From Cinnamomum chago (Eukaryota; Streptophyta; Magnoliopsida; Laurales; Lauraceae), in contig CP142453.1 in assembly GCA_038049695.1 (NCBI GenBank), positions 114,220,001-114,284,000 on the forward strand: a DNA stretch of 64,000 nt, given 5' to 3'. The number at the start of each line of letters is the position of its first letter. Position 1 is the first letter of the stretch. The notes beneath the pieces are model-generated. The model was not told where the DNA came from, searched no databases, and saw nothing but the letters and a program-made list of their open reading frames with translations. Shown here piece after piece: positions 36,351 to 49,108 of this stretch. Position numbers and translations under genes: made by a program.

Positions 36351-36565
36351 TTGCTATTGTAATGTTTCCAATCATTTGGATTGGACTAATTCCTCGTAGC
36401 CCAGAGGGAAACCGGGTAAACAACCATGCAGCCTCAAGGTAGTAACAATAATGGACTCAACATTCGATTCTTAAAAAGGAGGAACCGGAGGTCGATACCC
36501 AAACCGTTAGTTCCGAAAAAAGAATGAACCATCGTCCTGTCTACTTGGCCAACCCTCCGGGGTTA
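36351..36565 (-). mobile_element. tRNA-derived SINE (Ser/Leu-type head), degraded
   Basis: On the minus strand: GGAGGGTTGGCCAAGTAGAC (A-box region), 'ggtatcgacctccggttcc' (B-box region), then the shared body 'ctctgggctacgaggaatta', 'gtccaatccaaatgattgg' and 'aacattacaatagcaaaa'. The same order of parts occurs in the copy at 50950. No target duplication found. Confidence 0.7.
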
Positions 36566-38470
36566 AATCGGTGTATTAAGGGAAATATATTCTCATCTCT
36601 ACTTGCGAATTTACTATATCATTTGGGCTATGCAATTGTATCCCCAACGGGCTACTTCTTTTTATCTTTGCAATCCCATTTGTACGTTACTTTCAAGCTT
36701 TCACTTTATTCGATTCCACAAACACCAACAGACCCTATGATAAGCCCATACGACCTCGTCTCTGTTTTTTACAGATGCGATTTCACCCACACAAACAAGC
36801 CATGCCGTAGAACTGTACGAGTTCCCAGTAGTCAATGGATTGATGTTCATTTAGTAGCCATCTAATGAAAGCTACATTCGATTTGTCCATTTTTGGTGCC
36901 GGAACTTATCCCAACAAAAACATGTCGCGCGCTCCAGCTTGCAAGTCACATCGTCCAAGTTTGCCACGCACACAAGCTGAGGACTCCATTGCAGCTGTCA
37001 AGTGTGCAAAACTTATTTGGAACTCCATTCCGGGGCTGAAGAACATTGGACCATTCAACATGAATTTCATTCATTCCAATCATATACATCCTCAAGTTTT
37101 CTCTTAAAATGAGTGATTCCCACCATCCAATTAGTACCTACGAAAACATAACTAATGTGGTTTAAATCATATTTCCCTGGCAGTGTTCAATCATATGGAA
37201 TCCACTCATATTAAGCAAAAATATGAGAATGTATGGCCGGAAGTGATGAGACTCATTTTGAGCTGTACAGATGATCTCTAGATATCTCAAAATACCTTCA
37301 CGGACCTAGATGTAAATGACCTGAGGTAAATTTTGAAATTACATGATATTTGAATGCCCATTGGACCTTTCTCACGTATATCTAATACGGTCGGCACACG
37401 ACTAAATTTTGTGATCGCCCCACCCGTATTACAAACCTTAAAAGATTGAAAACAAACTCTTTTGATATCTTCTTTCGGGTCAGAGTCTGAGATCCTATTC
37501 GCGCAGAAACGTGCTTTTCATTGCCGGTCCTCTCGTGGTTAGTCTCTCACTCACCAATTAACCCTAAATAAAAACAAGATAATCCTAACTCTATACCTGA
37601 ATGTGAACTCTTAATTTCCAAATCCTAATTCCAAATCCTAAATCCCCAAATCTTAATCCAAACACTAAGCCCTGAATCACATAATATTTACAAGTCTAAA
37701 TATGACCAAATCACCATTGGGTACACTTTAAACTTCAATCTATACATAAATCAGGCCTTATGGTTCATATGTTTGGATAACTTGAGTTACACTTAAGTGA
37801 CATTTTTTTCTTCTTTGCCGCGAGCCCATGACCAATTATAAGGAATTATTTTTATACCTAAGGTAAGTACAGACAACCAAATTCCTTATGTCCAAATAAA
37901 ATCCATTTTACAATCCAAATTGGGTAAATGAGTACCCGCCCAAATTACTATTTCAGTGCATCGAAACGTCTATAATAAAAGAAAATGTTACTTTTAGTTG
38001 TTTTGACTATGATGAATTGATGTTAATTTGAATTTGGAAGAGGTAGTGGAAATACCCTTCCATTGGGCGGGAGAACATGAAAAAAAGTTGTGTCAATTTA
38101 AATGGATATTTTCGATATTTTGATATTGTTAATGTAAATAAAAATCTTTGATCAAGTGCAGCCAAAGTAGATTAAAAAAAAAAAAAAAAAAGGGCTACAC
38201 GCCTACACGCCAGTTGATCCGTACCCCGCACGAAAGGGACGTTTGTAGGCCCTCTTGCAGCGCGCGGTTTGGTAGAGAATTCCGGTACTCTGCGTGTCAT
38301 CGAACGTCCGTGATCCTCTCTAACACGATCTTTTCCGCAACTGAAGAAAAGAGGGTATGCAAAAATTTGGTGGCAACATTTGTAATTCCGCGGATTTCAG
38401 TTGGGCGAGTCGTCTACTTGCTTCATTTCAAAGTTGCAGGCTCAAAGGCCTAGCATCTTCTTTCCCAAGA
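36566..38470. other. Non-coding, upstream of VPS13
   Basis: No gene supported. Chance open frames at 36524-36865 and 36865-37107 lack splice context and recognisable motifs. The GC content rises after about 38200 on approach to the VPS13 promoter. Confidence 0.5.
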
Positions 38471-38594
38471 AAACGTGGCGTTCAGGCCGCTAATCTCTCT
38501 TTCCTATAAATAACTGACTGCGCCCCTTCTTTCCTTTCATTTTCTTCCTCCGCAATCTCCATCCGCATCGAGATAGAGAGACAGACGAAGAGAG
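38471..38594 (+). promoter_or_regulatory. VPS13 core promoter and leader
   Basis: A TATA box TATAAATA at 38505-38512 lies about 85 bp before the ATG. An ACGTGGC (ABRE/G-box-like) word is at 38473-38479. The stretch between the TATA box and the ATG is pyrimidine-rich, then GA-rich, as in many plant 5' leaders. Start-site position is inferred, not seen. Confidence 0.6.
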
Positions 38595-41233
38595 ATGTTG
38601 GAAGATCAAGTCGCCTTTCTTTTACAGAAATACCTTGGCAACTATGTCAAAGGACTCAGCAAGGAAGCTCTCAAGATCAGCGCCTGGAGAGGTCCAATTC
38701 GATTCACTTTTTTTTTTTCTTCTGTCTTTCCAACCATTGCGATTTTCATATGAAGACCTAATTATTATTTCTGCTGTGTTCGGATGATTTCATAGTTTTC
38801 TTTTTAATCGGATTGATCTGTATCAGTAGTTTTGCAAAAGTAACTAGTTCGGTGAATTTCTAGAATTGAGGTTTTTCTAGGGTTAGTTGATTTTTTTATT
38901 TTGGGTTCAGTATAGGCAAGTGATTAGATTATGCAATCAGTAATACAAGTAAGTGTGTGTTGAAAGTAAAAGGGAGTGGCCAACCGAACGCATTTACAAG
39001 TGATCAGTGCGTTGTGGATTTTCTAGTTGTTTGGGGATTATTGTAATTGGGAATCTGTGTGTTTTGGTGAGAAATTGTAGTCAGTCTGTTCAAATGATTA
39101 TGCTGGCTGGCGCTTTAAAATGTGCGTGCTATTCTTGTGCTATGCTATTGAATTGTATGTCACCAACCAGTCAGGGCAAAGTCCAGAACAGTTCTTGGCC
39201 TGCCCATCTAGCAAATGAGTGAACGTACCAGTCTATACTTGATAGCAGCCTAACGCCTAGTTGATTTGCCTCTGCCTATTCCCCCATTCTAAATACCATG
39301 CCATGAGTTGGCAACATTGCTACTCAGTTACCACAAGCACCATTGGGCCTCCTCGGTAGGTCTCAGCTGGATTTGCACGGAGTAGTGGTGCAGCTCGCAG
39401 GAGAAAATCACCCTATTATTTTTAAAGATTTATTTATACCAAATCAAGGAACAATTATGAAATATCTTAGAACTAATGACATCATTAGCTAAGATGATGA
39501 AAAATAGAGCATTAGGAAACGATTGTAAAAGGAAGCAATTAGTCTAGAAATGAATAAAAGATGAAAATTAGTCAGCTGTACAGCATCCTTCATATGAAAC
39601 ATGAGATTTTATGTTTTGGTTTGGATTAGCCGTATATGTACTTAGCACTCTGAGAGCTGTGCAAGCTGCTGATTTGTTGCGCTTATGAACAATGACGAAA
39701 CTTTGGGTGAGAGTTATAAAGAAATGCCAATGTCAAAAGTCAAATATTTCACAAAACCAATTTGGGTTGATGCCAATCTAGTATAGAAATAATTTTTCTA
39801 TTAAGACAAAAAAAAAAAAAGTTTCTGGAAGGTGGAAAAATTGCATTTGGCTTTTAACAAGTTAAACTAGTTCCCAGCACGATGGAAATAATAAGTGTAA
39901 GGATTGTGTTGGAAGACGTCTTAGTTCCTAGGTTGGGGTTGGATTGCCCTTTGGCAACTTTACTAATAGAGTCAAGTGAAGTAAAATTGATTTTGAAGAA
40001 AGAATAAAATATAAGTTGGTTATGATCGTATTCTGTTTTTAGTTGTTTGTTATGGAATCTTTCTGACTTTTTTTATGGGAAAGTTGAGTTTTTTTTTTGT
40101 ATTTTAGTGGATAAGTTGCTTTTTGTTTTTTTTTGAAAAAGACGGAGGGAGTTTTGAATTAAAGTGCTTTTGATGTGACACCTTGTCTGGAAAAATGGAG
40201 GCTTTACTTAACTTGTACTATGCTAGAAAAGTGCCAAATTAGCCCTCCTTGGAGTACTTATTTCCTCGTGACAAAGTTCATTCGAGTATGTTGTTTATAG
40301 ATGCAGTTCTATTCATTAGTTTGACAAGAAAGAAATTGTTAAGCATAACATATGAACACTACATAGATGAATATGACGTGCCTGTGGATTTGAAAGTAAG
40401 GTAGAATGGTTGATGAGTTGGTTAAACTGAAAATAAGTCAGTGCCATAGTGCAATAGATTTCAATAACTTGGAGAAACTATAGAAAAAACAAAGGGTTTG
40501 AGTTGGATATCCAAATAGAATTAGGGGGCGTTTGGAAACTCTAAAAATAAGCTCATATTTTTTTTTTTGATTTTATAACTTATTTACATACTAGAGTGTT
40601 AAAACCTCATTGTATTTTATTTTTATAGTCTATTTAAATAAGTAGAGGTTTTGCCTCAAAAAAATCTCTAAGGGGAGCTGTTTGTTTATAAAGAGATTTT
40701 TTATGGAGGTGAACAATGTAAAATTTATGTATTTTGGACGAAAATGACCTCATAATTTTTTTACAATGACACAAATCGTGGGTTCTACATTGTAATGTTT
40801 AGAAGGCAGGTCCCAATTACCTAACAATTCATAAAGGCTTAATGGGATAAGAGTTTTTTTTTTTTTTTTTGTTTAGTTAAATTGTTTTGTTTTGAAGCTT
40901 CTTTTTGTCAGTTTGTAATCCTGTTTTGTTTTGCTCTTCAATAAAATTTACTATTTTAAAAAAGAGTTTTTTTTATAAGTTTACCAAATAGACTAATTGC
41001 AGATTAGAACTTAAAATTTAGAGCTTTTATTTTAGACCTTAATATAATTAGCTCTTATTAATTAGATTAGTTTTTCCAAACGCCCACTTACTGTAAGGTG
41101 GGCAAAGCAGCAAAGCAGAGACAAGTTGGTGGAGTGTTATTGTGATCGTTGTGTGTTTCTACGTCAAAGGGCCTTTTTTTTGCTAGATGACTTTTTTTTA
41201 ATCATCTTTAAAAGACAACAATCATACATTGTG

Positions 41234-41272
<39 letters not shown>

Positions 41273-41702
41273 GCCTTATCTCAACTATGTTGGGGTCGGC
41301 TACACGAATTCTGTTTCTCCATTTCGATCTATCTTGAGTCATAAAGACAACAATCGGACCTAATCTTTAAATAGGGCTGAGGGTTGGATAACAAAGAAAT
41401 GTGAAGAAGCCAAAGTACATAGGGTTGAGATGTGCATGCTAAGATGGATGAGCAGAGTTACATGAAGTTATATATGGATGGGGGCACATGAGAGGAAACC
41501 TATAGGTTGCTCCAATATAAGAGGAAATAACAGAATGCTGTTTAAGATGGTGAGGGAACAGGAAAGTCTAGAAAGATTGTGAAGTTCCAAAAACACGTGA
41601 TCTTTTCCCTCCTTTCTTTTAGTAAATATTATATTACACTAGAAAGAACAATAGGGACAAAGCATGGAGCGAACAAAACAAGGCCTAAAACAAAATAAGG
41701 GA

Positions 41703-41733
<31 letters not shown>

Positions 41734-44700
41734 GGTGTTGGGTATCAGGTTTCCTATGCAAATCTAGACAGAACATTTCTTCCTAATTTACGCTGTCCAT
41801 TTGAATTCTCCAAGGCCATCAGAGAGTTCGATTACTGATACCAATTTGAAGGGGACGACTCTTCATGTTCTTCTGATTGATCCATGGAGTTTGATTTCTT
41901 TCTATACAGAGGGTCAAGGTAGTCAACTTCGTTCTTTCTAAATGTTTGGTGAACTTGTTCTCTCTTTGACATGGAATTTGATGATGGACTGAAATTTTAT
42001 TAACAGCTTCTGGTTTTGTGTACAAGAGGCGTTTTCAGGGTTCAGAAAATGGTTTTAAATAAGGTTGAGCATTTACCCCCCCCCTCACCCCGGCCAAAAA
42101 AAAAAAAAAAAAAAAGAGTTTTTGAGTGATATCATGTTTACATTTTAGGCCCATAGAGCTTAGCATATCCTAATGGTGCTTAACTTGTCCTAGTAAGATA
42201 TTGCACACTGTCATGTAGTTTAACTGCTTTCTATTGGTTTCAGAACCCTTGTGTTTTTATGTCATCCATAATTACGTTCCATACGAGAAATAGTATTATC
42301 TGTTAATTGTTTCTGCCATCAAGAACCCACACTCCTTGAGCATTTTATGCGACCTTCAACCACTCTAAAACGGTTAGAGGAAGTTAAATGCTCTAGATTT
42401 GAAAGAATCCATTTAATTGTGCTAGGGACCCTATTTATAGAGTATTGATGACTTGGAGGGCAAAAATGGAAATAGGGCAAAATTCCAAAAAGTTCAGATT
42501 TCCTCAAATTAGGTGCAGCCCCTATGCTTGCACACCTGTGCATTGCTACACACCCCCTTTGCATTGCGCTTGCTGCATTTTCTTTTTCTTTTCTTTTGTC
42601 CTCTATAACTTTCTGAGACCATATTTTGGATCTGTTCAATTTTTTTTTTTTATTATAACATTGGAAACCTTTGGATGAGGAATTTACATGTCTAACGGGT
42701 TTTACTTATTTGAAGCCATTTTTGTGGTGAAATTCCTTCATTTCTGAAGTCAAAATGCAGTTCTCCTGTTGAGTTTATACTATTTATAATAAATTTTCGA
42801 TTCAAAGGTGGCTTTGATAATGGAGATTAAGGTAAATGACCTCCTTGAGTAACTCTTTTAGATTTTGATGCCTACGACCACTTGTGTTAACATGTTGTCA
42901 ATTGTCATTGCTCCTTCAATGGCGGGCAAGTATTAGGGTGGAACTAAAGATCTTTTCTTCGATTTATTTGTAGGCATTTTTTGGTTGATGTTATCCATTG
43001 AGTATTTTGAATCAAATCTAGTCCTAATCTCATTGAAAATTTTACCGGATTTGTAATTCTAATCTTGCCCAAATTCCTTTTCAAACCTTACTCCTAAACT
43101 CAACTAGATTCACTTGCATTCATAATCTTGTCTAGATTACTTCTTAAGCTGAGCTCCTAAACCCATTGGATTGCTATTCTTAAATTAGTTAGGATCTAAC
43201 CGATCAATAATGCAGATCAGGTTGCAATTTGATATGCCAATCCACTTGGAGTCCAAAACTAGTAAGAGCCGTTTGTGATGGAGCTAAACTTGGGCGAAAT
43301 TGATCAATATGAAAAATATTGCCCAAAATGGAGTGAAAAACTGACCGAAAAATTACAATGTTTTTTTTTTTTGGTATGAAGACCGGAATGAAAAATTTCT
43401 TGAAATTCGTCTGAAATGAAATGAAATCCACAACTATGATCTTGGTGTATGATGTTTGCGGATATATGGTGTCGGCAGTGAATCGATAAATAGCATGAAT
43501 GTGAAACTTGAGATATGACATGATCCTTTGGTATCCTAGGGCTTTAAAATAAGTCGTAAAAGACAAAATATATGAATTGCAACTTCTACGGAGATTTGTA
43601 GAGAGATGCAACTCTTGTGAGAATTGAAGCTCATGAGATACCACAAAGAGAGTCCATCCAATATCTTGGCTCTATAATTAGTAAGGATGGAGAATTTAAA
43701 AGGATATCGAACATCGGATAAGAGCTAGACGGTTGAAGTGGAGTCTTTTTTTTTTTTTGGAGTGGTTTGTGATCGGTGCATCCAACAAGATTGAAGGAGA
43801 ATTTTTACAAGACATTGATTGGACCAACTATGACCTATGGATCATAATGTTGGCCAATTTGGAAATAACACATGCGAAAAATGATTGTAGTAGAGATGAG
43901 AATATGAGATAGATGTATGGTAAAATTAGGAAAGATAAAATAAGAAATGAGGTTTCCCAATCCACTTGGAGTCCAAAACTAGTAAGAGCCGTTTGTGATG
44001 GAGCTAAACTTGGGCGAAATTGATCAATATGAAAAATATTGCCCAAAATGGAGTGAAAAACTGACCGAAAAATTACAATGTTTTTTTTTTTTTGGTATGA
44101 AGACCGGAATGAAAAATTTCTTGAAATTCGTCTGAAATGAAATGAAATCCACAACTATGATCTTGGTGTATGATGTTTGCGGATATATGGTGTCGGCAGT
44201 GAATCGATAAATAGCATGAATGTGAAACTTGAGATATGACATGATCCTTTGGTATCCTAGGGCTTTAAAATAAGTCGTAAAAGACAAAATATATGAATTG
44301 CAACTTCTACGGAGATTTGTAGAGAGATGCAACTCTTGTGAGAATTGAAGCTCATGAGATACCACAAAGAGAGTCCATCCAATATCTTGGCTCTATAATT
44401 AGTAAGGATGGAGAATTTAAAAGGATATCGAACATCGGATAAGAGCTAGACGGTTGAAGTGGAGTCTTTCTTTTTTTTTGGAGTGGTTTGTGATCGGTGC
44501 ATCCAACAAGATTGAAGGAGAATTTTTACAAGACATTGATTGGACCAACTATGACCTATGGATCATAATGTTGGCCAATTTGGAAATAACACATGCGAAA
44601 AATGATTGTAGTAGAGATGAGAATATGAGATAGATGTATGGTAAAATTAGGAAAGATAAAATAAGAAATGAGCACATTTGGGAGCATTTAGAGGTAGCAT

Positions 44701-47700
44701 AAATAGGTGATAAATTAAGAGACTCGTTCGAGATGGTTTGGACATGTTCAATGTAGGCCAACCACGGTGCCAGTGAGGAAACATTTTCCTATGCAGGTTG
44801 ATGGCACCTCAAGAAAAAGGGGTAGGCTGAAGAGGAGTTGGAGTAGTTGGGATAGATATCAAGAAGTGCAACCTATCCGAGGATTGACCCATGATAGACC
44901 GGAATGGCAAAACAAAATACATGTTGAATATTAAAGAGTTTTCATGCTTTTGTATACTTAATCCTAAGAAGCACGGACACGGACACGAGACACGGACACG
45001 ACACGACACAGACACGCCGACACGGCATTTCTCAAAAAAGAAGGACACGGACAAGTCGGGGACACGTTAATAATAATAATATATCTAATTATATACTAAA
45101 AGATACTATCATTTTAACTTTGTAATCAATTTAGCGATCAAATAAATAAAAATTCAAGTACCACTATACCAACTAACAAACATATGCAATACAAAATTGA
45201 AACATACTTAATAATCATTAAACATGAAATATCCTTAGTTCTATAAAATCCATACAAAGAAAAGGGAGGATCATCAATTTCCCCTCCATTCCAAAAATAC
45301 AAAAAGAAGTCAATTTCCATCTAAAGTTTACTCAATTGATGCAACTTCAATTGCCTCATCATCACCATCAATTTGATCACGATCAACATCATCTGTAAAG
45401 ACCACGGTCTCCAACTCTGGCTCATCAAACGAGAGATTAGCAACCTCAAGTACCCCAACATCCTCTAAGGAATCATGTGTATCTCCTGCAATATCCCACA
45501 TCTTAGTCTCACCTTGCATATATTGTGGGGTTTTTCTTGATAAAAGACGTAGACTGCTATGAATAAAAACCAAGTCTTCAGCACGTTTTGGCGTCATCTT
45601 GTTCCTTCTCATGGAGTGCACAAAGGAGTAAGTACTCCAATTCCTCTCGCAACATGATGAAGAAGAAGGCTGCATAAGTAGCTTAAAAGCTAAGCTTTGA
45701 AGCATGGGTGCACATGCGCCATGGTTGGCCCTCCAACTCGATGGATCCACATGATATCGATCATTTAAAGAATCATACTCCCCAAATTCCCCCATTCTAA
45801 GCGAGAAATTGGCATACTCCATAATAACCATTGAGCGCTCCTCAGAAGTGGGGAAGTATTTTGCAAGACATTTCTTTCTCTCTCTAGAAACCTCCACATC
45901 TTTATGTGGAGGAACTTGACTCGGGTCCTCATGAAGCCATTTGTCTCTATAATACCTTTCACAAAAGAAAGAAGGATTTCAAAATTACTTGATAATAAAA
46001 AAATGTGTATTACGATGTAAGAATAAAAGAAAGCAATTCACTTGGGATTCAAAGAATGTGCCAAGCAATGGAGTGGGGTATTGTTTTTGTACTAACGATC
46101 AACAAGTATTTGGTGTACCACATCATAAAATCCACATGACAAATCATGCCGCTTCCCTTCATGCCTAAATATTGTGGTCTTCACTTTTTCAATCATTGTA
46201 TCCCACATGTCATACACCAAGTGAAGACAAGGTTTGTCCGTATCACAGATTCTAAGCATATCATAAATAGGCGATGTGAAGGAAAGAATGTAATCAATGG
46301 AATCCCACCAAATGTCATCTAACAACTTTTCTTTGACAAATCTTGCCGTCCCCACATCATCTTCTCGATAACAAGACCATTTGTCACTTATAACCATAGC
46401 TTGGAGACCCCGCTTTATAAGTTTGAATCTCTTAAGCATGACAATCGTTGAAGCAAAGCAGGTTTCTGCCACTGAAAGCAATTTCAAAGTAACAAACTCA
46501 TTGAACATGGCCAACCTCATAGAGTGATTCATGATAAAATGCTTTATGTGCATAACATCACCAACAATGTCTGATATCCAACTACATTCGCTATATGTCA
46601 ATTGGTTGTTCTCAACATTTTTTGCTGCACAAATGTTCTTCAAAGCAAGTTTGAGGGTGTGGACCACACATGGTGTCCAAATAATGTTAGGAAATTGTGA
46701 TTCAATGATTTGCCCCGCACCCTTACAATTTGGAGCATTGTCTGTAATCACTTGAACTACATTTTCATGCCCAACATCATTAATGACCTCCTTCATCAAA
46801 TTAGCAATGAAATATTTGTCTTTTGTTTCACCGGAACAATCACCAGCTTTAAGAAACATAGGCACACCTTCTGTAATAGCCATGAAATTGATTAATGGCC
46901 TCCTTTGTGAGTCACTCCACCCATCACTCACAATGCTTACACCCTTTTCCCTCCACGTGCCTTTAATAGGTTGCAATAATCTTTCAATGTTTGCCTTCTC
47001 TCTTTGGAGTAAACTTGTCATCAACATATTGTACATAACCGGTAAGTGGACTGTTGGCAGCGAAAGTGAAGGCATTCACAAAATGTGGGTTTCGTGCTAA
47101 GTGAAATGGTAAACCTGCAGAATAAAACATCCTAGCAATCTCGGCATGTAATTGATCACGAGCTCCTATATTAAATGCCTTCTCAATTGGATTTGAACTC
47201 CCACTTCCACTTGTCTTTATCTTCTTTGAGTCTAACCCTCCGTGCATAATACTATTCATACTCAGAGAATTAGAACTCACTGAAACATTAGGAACAGGCA
47301 AAGGTACTTTTTTTGGTGCATTGGCCTTCATCCTTGATTTTACTTCTTCCTCTAATTTTTGCATTTCAGAAGTATCTTTTGTTGTAATGCGTGAACATGC
47401 AACAATCCCACAGCCAGGCAATTTTAACAAGTGAGCCTTAACCCTTGTGTATGAGCTCTTTTTTATCTGATTGCAAAAATTACACTGCCAAGTAATATTT
47501 CCCCCTCCTTCATTAATTTCATCAAACTTGGTTACATATTTCCACAGAGGCTTATTTATATCTTCATCATTGGAGGGGTGTGAACTAGAGCCAGGAATGG
47601 AACTCATATTCCTAAATTCCAAATTGTCACATAGAGGTAAAGAAGCAGAGTTGGTCAATAAAAAAAAATTTATTTGATATAAAGAACAGATTTGATATAT

Positions 47701-49057
47701 AAACAGCATAAACAGATTTTCTAGATTCATGTAAACAACAAAAATCCATCAAAAACCCATCGCCCGGAACACAGTAGCACAAGCCTGGGAGGCAGTGTAC
47801 CCCACTGACCTAATCCATGATCTGACCTACTACTTAGGGTCGCCTAAGGGTGTGCCTGCAGATCCTTGGATCTGATCAATGATCAAATGGTTCCCCTGGC
47901 CCCACAGTCTCAAAACAAACAGCAAAAAGGGTCTTTCGCCTCTCAGATTTGATGCCACAAATTGGTGAGCCAACCGGGACCCATTGCACATGGGTCCAGT
48001 GCTACAGTGGTCGACCATGGGTCCTCCTTCAGATCCATGGCCCCGTTCCCTCATCAAGTGGGCCATGGGGTCCCACAACCCCAATCGACAGATACCGTTT
48101 GTATCAGGGGAAGAAAGTGCAGAATAAAAAAAACAGCAGTACCTGGAAGATCTTCTCCTCTCCTTCTTCCATATCGTTTTTTTTTTTGTTTTCTCTTTTT
48201 TGCTTCTTTTTCTAATTCGCTAGAAGATCTTCGAATGTTATTAGGGCAGGCTGGCAGCGGAAGGATGGCCCTTTGCTTTTAAGTTATGACCTTTTACAAA
48301 AACCCCCCTTTGCTTTTTTTTTTTTTTTTTTTCTCTTAACTTTATTTTTTTTCCAAGTAAAAGATGCAAACGTGTCCGGAACGTGTCTGGAACGTGTCTG
48401 AAACGTGTCAGGAATAAAAACATTAAAAAAAACAGGACACTCTTTTTTGCTTGTCCGACACGTGGCGGAGCGTGTCCGGATTCGACACGTGTCAGACACT
48501 GACACTCTGGTCCCGGAGAGGTGTCTGTGCTTCCTAGACTCAATCCTTAGACGTGCACGAGTTGCACTCTATTATGACTAAACTTGATTCAACTCATAAT
48601 TGGACAACACCCCTTCGGTAAACAGGTCTTAACTTTTCCAAATTATGTTTAAGTTGGGGGAATGGTGGCCTTATAGGTTATTCAGTTACCTATTTATTGG
48701 ATAGGGAACTGAATGACCTATATAATGGAACCGATTTTGTGCCAATTAATTCTTGTTTTTGACACTTGAATTAGGCACATCTTTGAAAATGATGGGTTTA
48801 GAACAGCAAGAAAATGATAGGTTTCACTAACCTTTTATTTTGTAGCAAGTTAGAACCAAGGCTTGTGTTATTTTCACTGTTTAGACTTAACGACATATAG
48901 ACTAGCAAATTAACTTCTCATAACAAGACTTAATGATCATCAATATAGCCTTATCCTAACAACTTGGGATGGCTAAAGAGCTCTTCCACAACTTGATTAA
49001 AAAAACTCCACCAACGCTAAGATTACACACCCCACCTTAAATATTGTGAACTATAAG

Positions 49058-49108
<51 letters not shown>

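Noticed and set aside
36524-37107. Two adjoining plus-strand frames of 113 and 80 codons
   Set aside because: First begins in a SINE, neither has motifs, splice context or codon-usage support.
43204-44365. Minus-strand open frames of 108-146 codons in the 43-44 kb duplication
   Set aside because: They are shadows opposite the RTE LINE sequence and occur twice only because of the tandem duplication.
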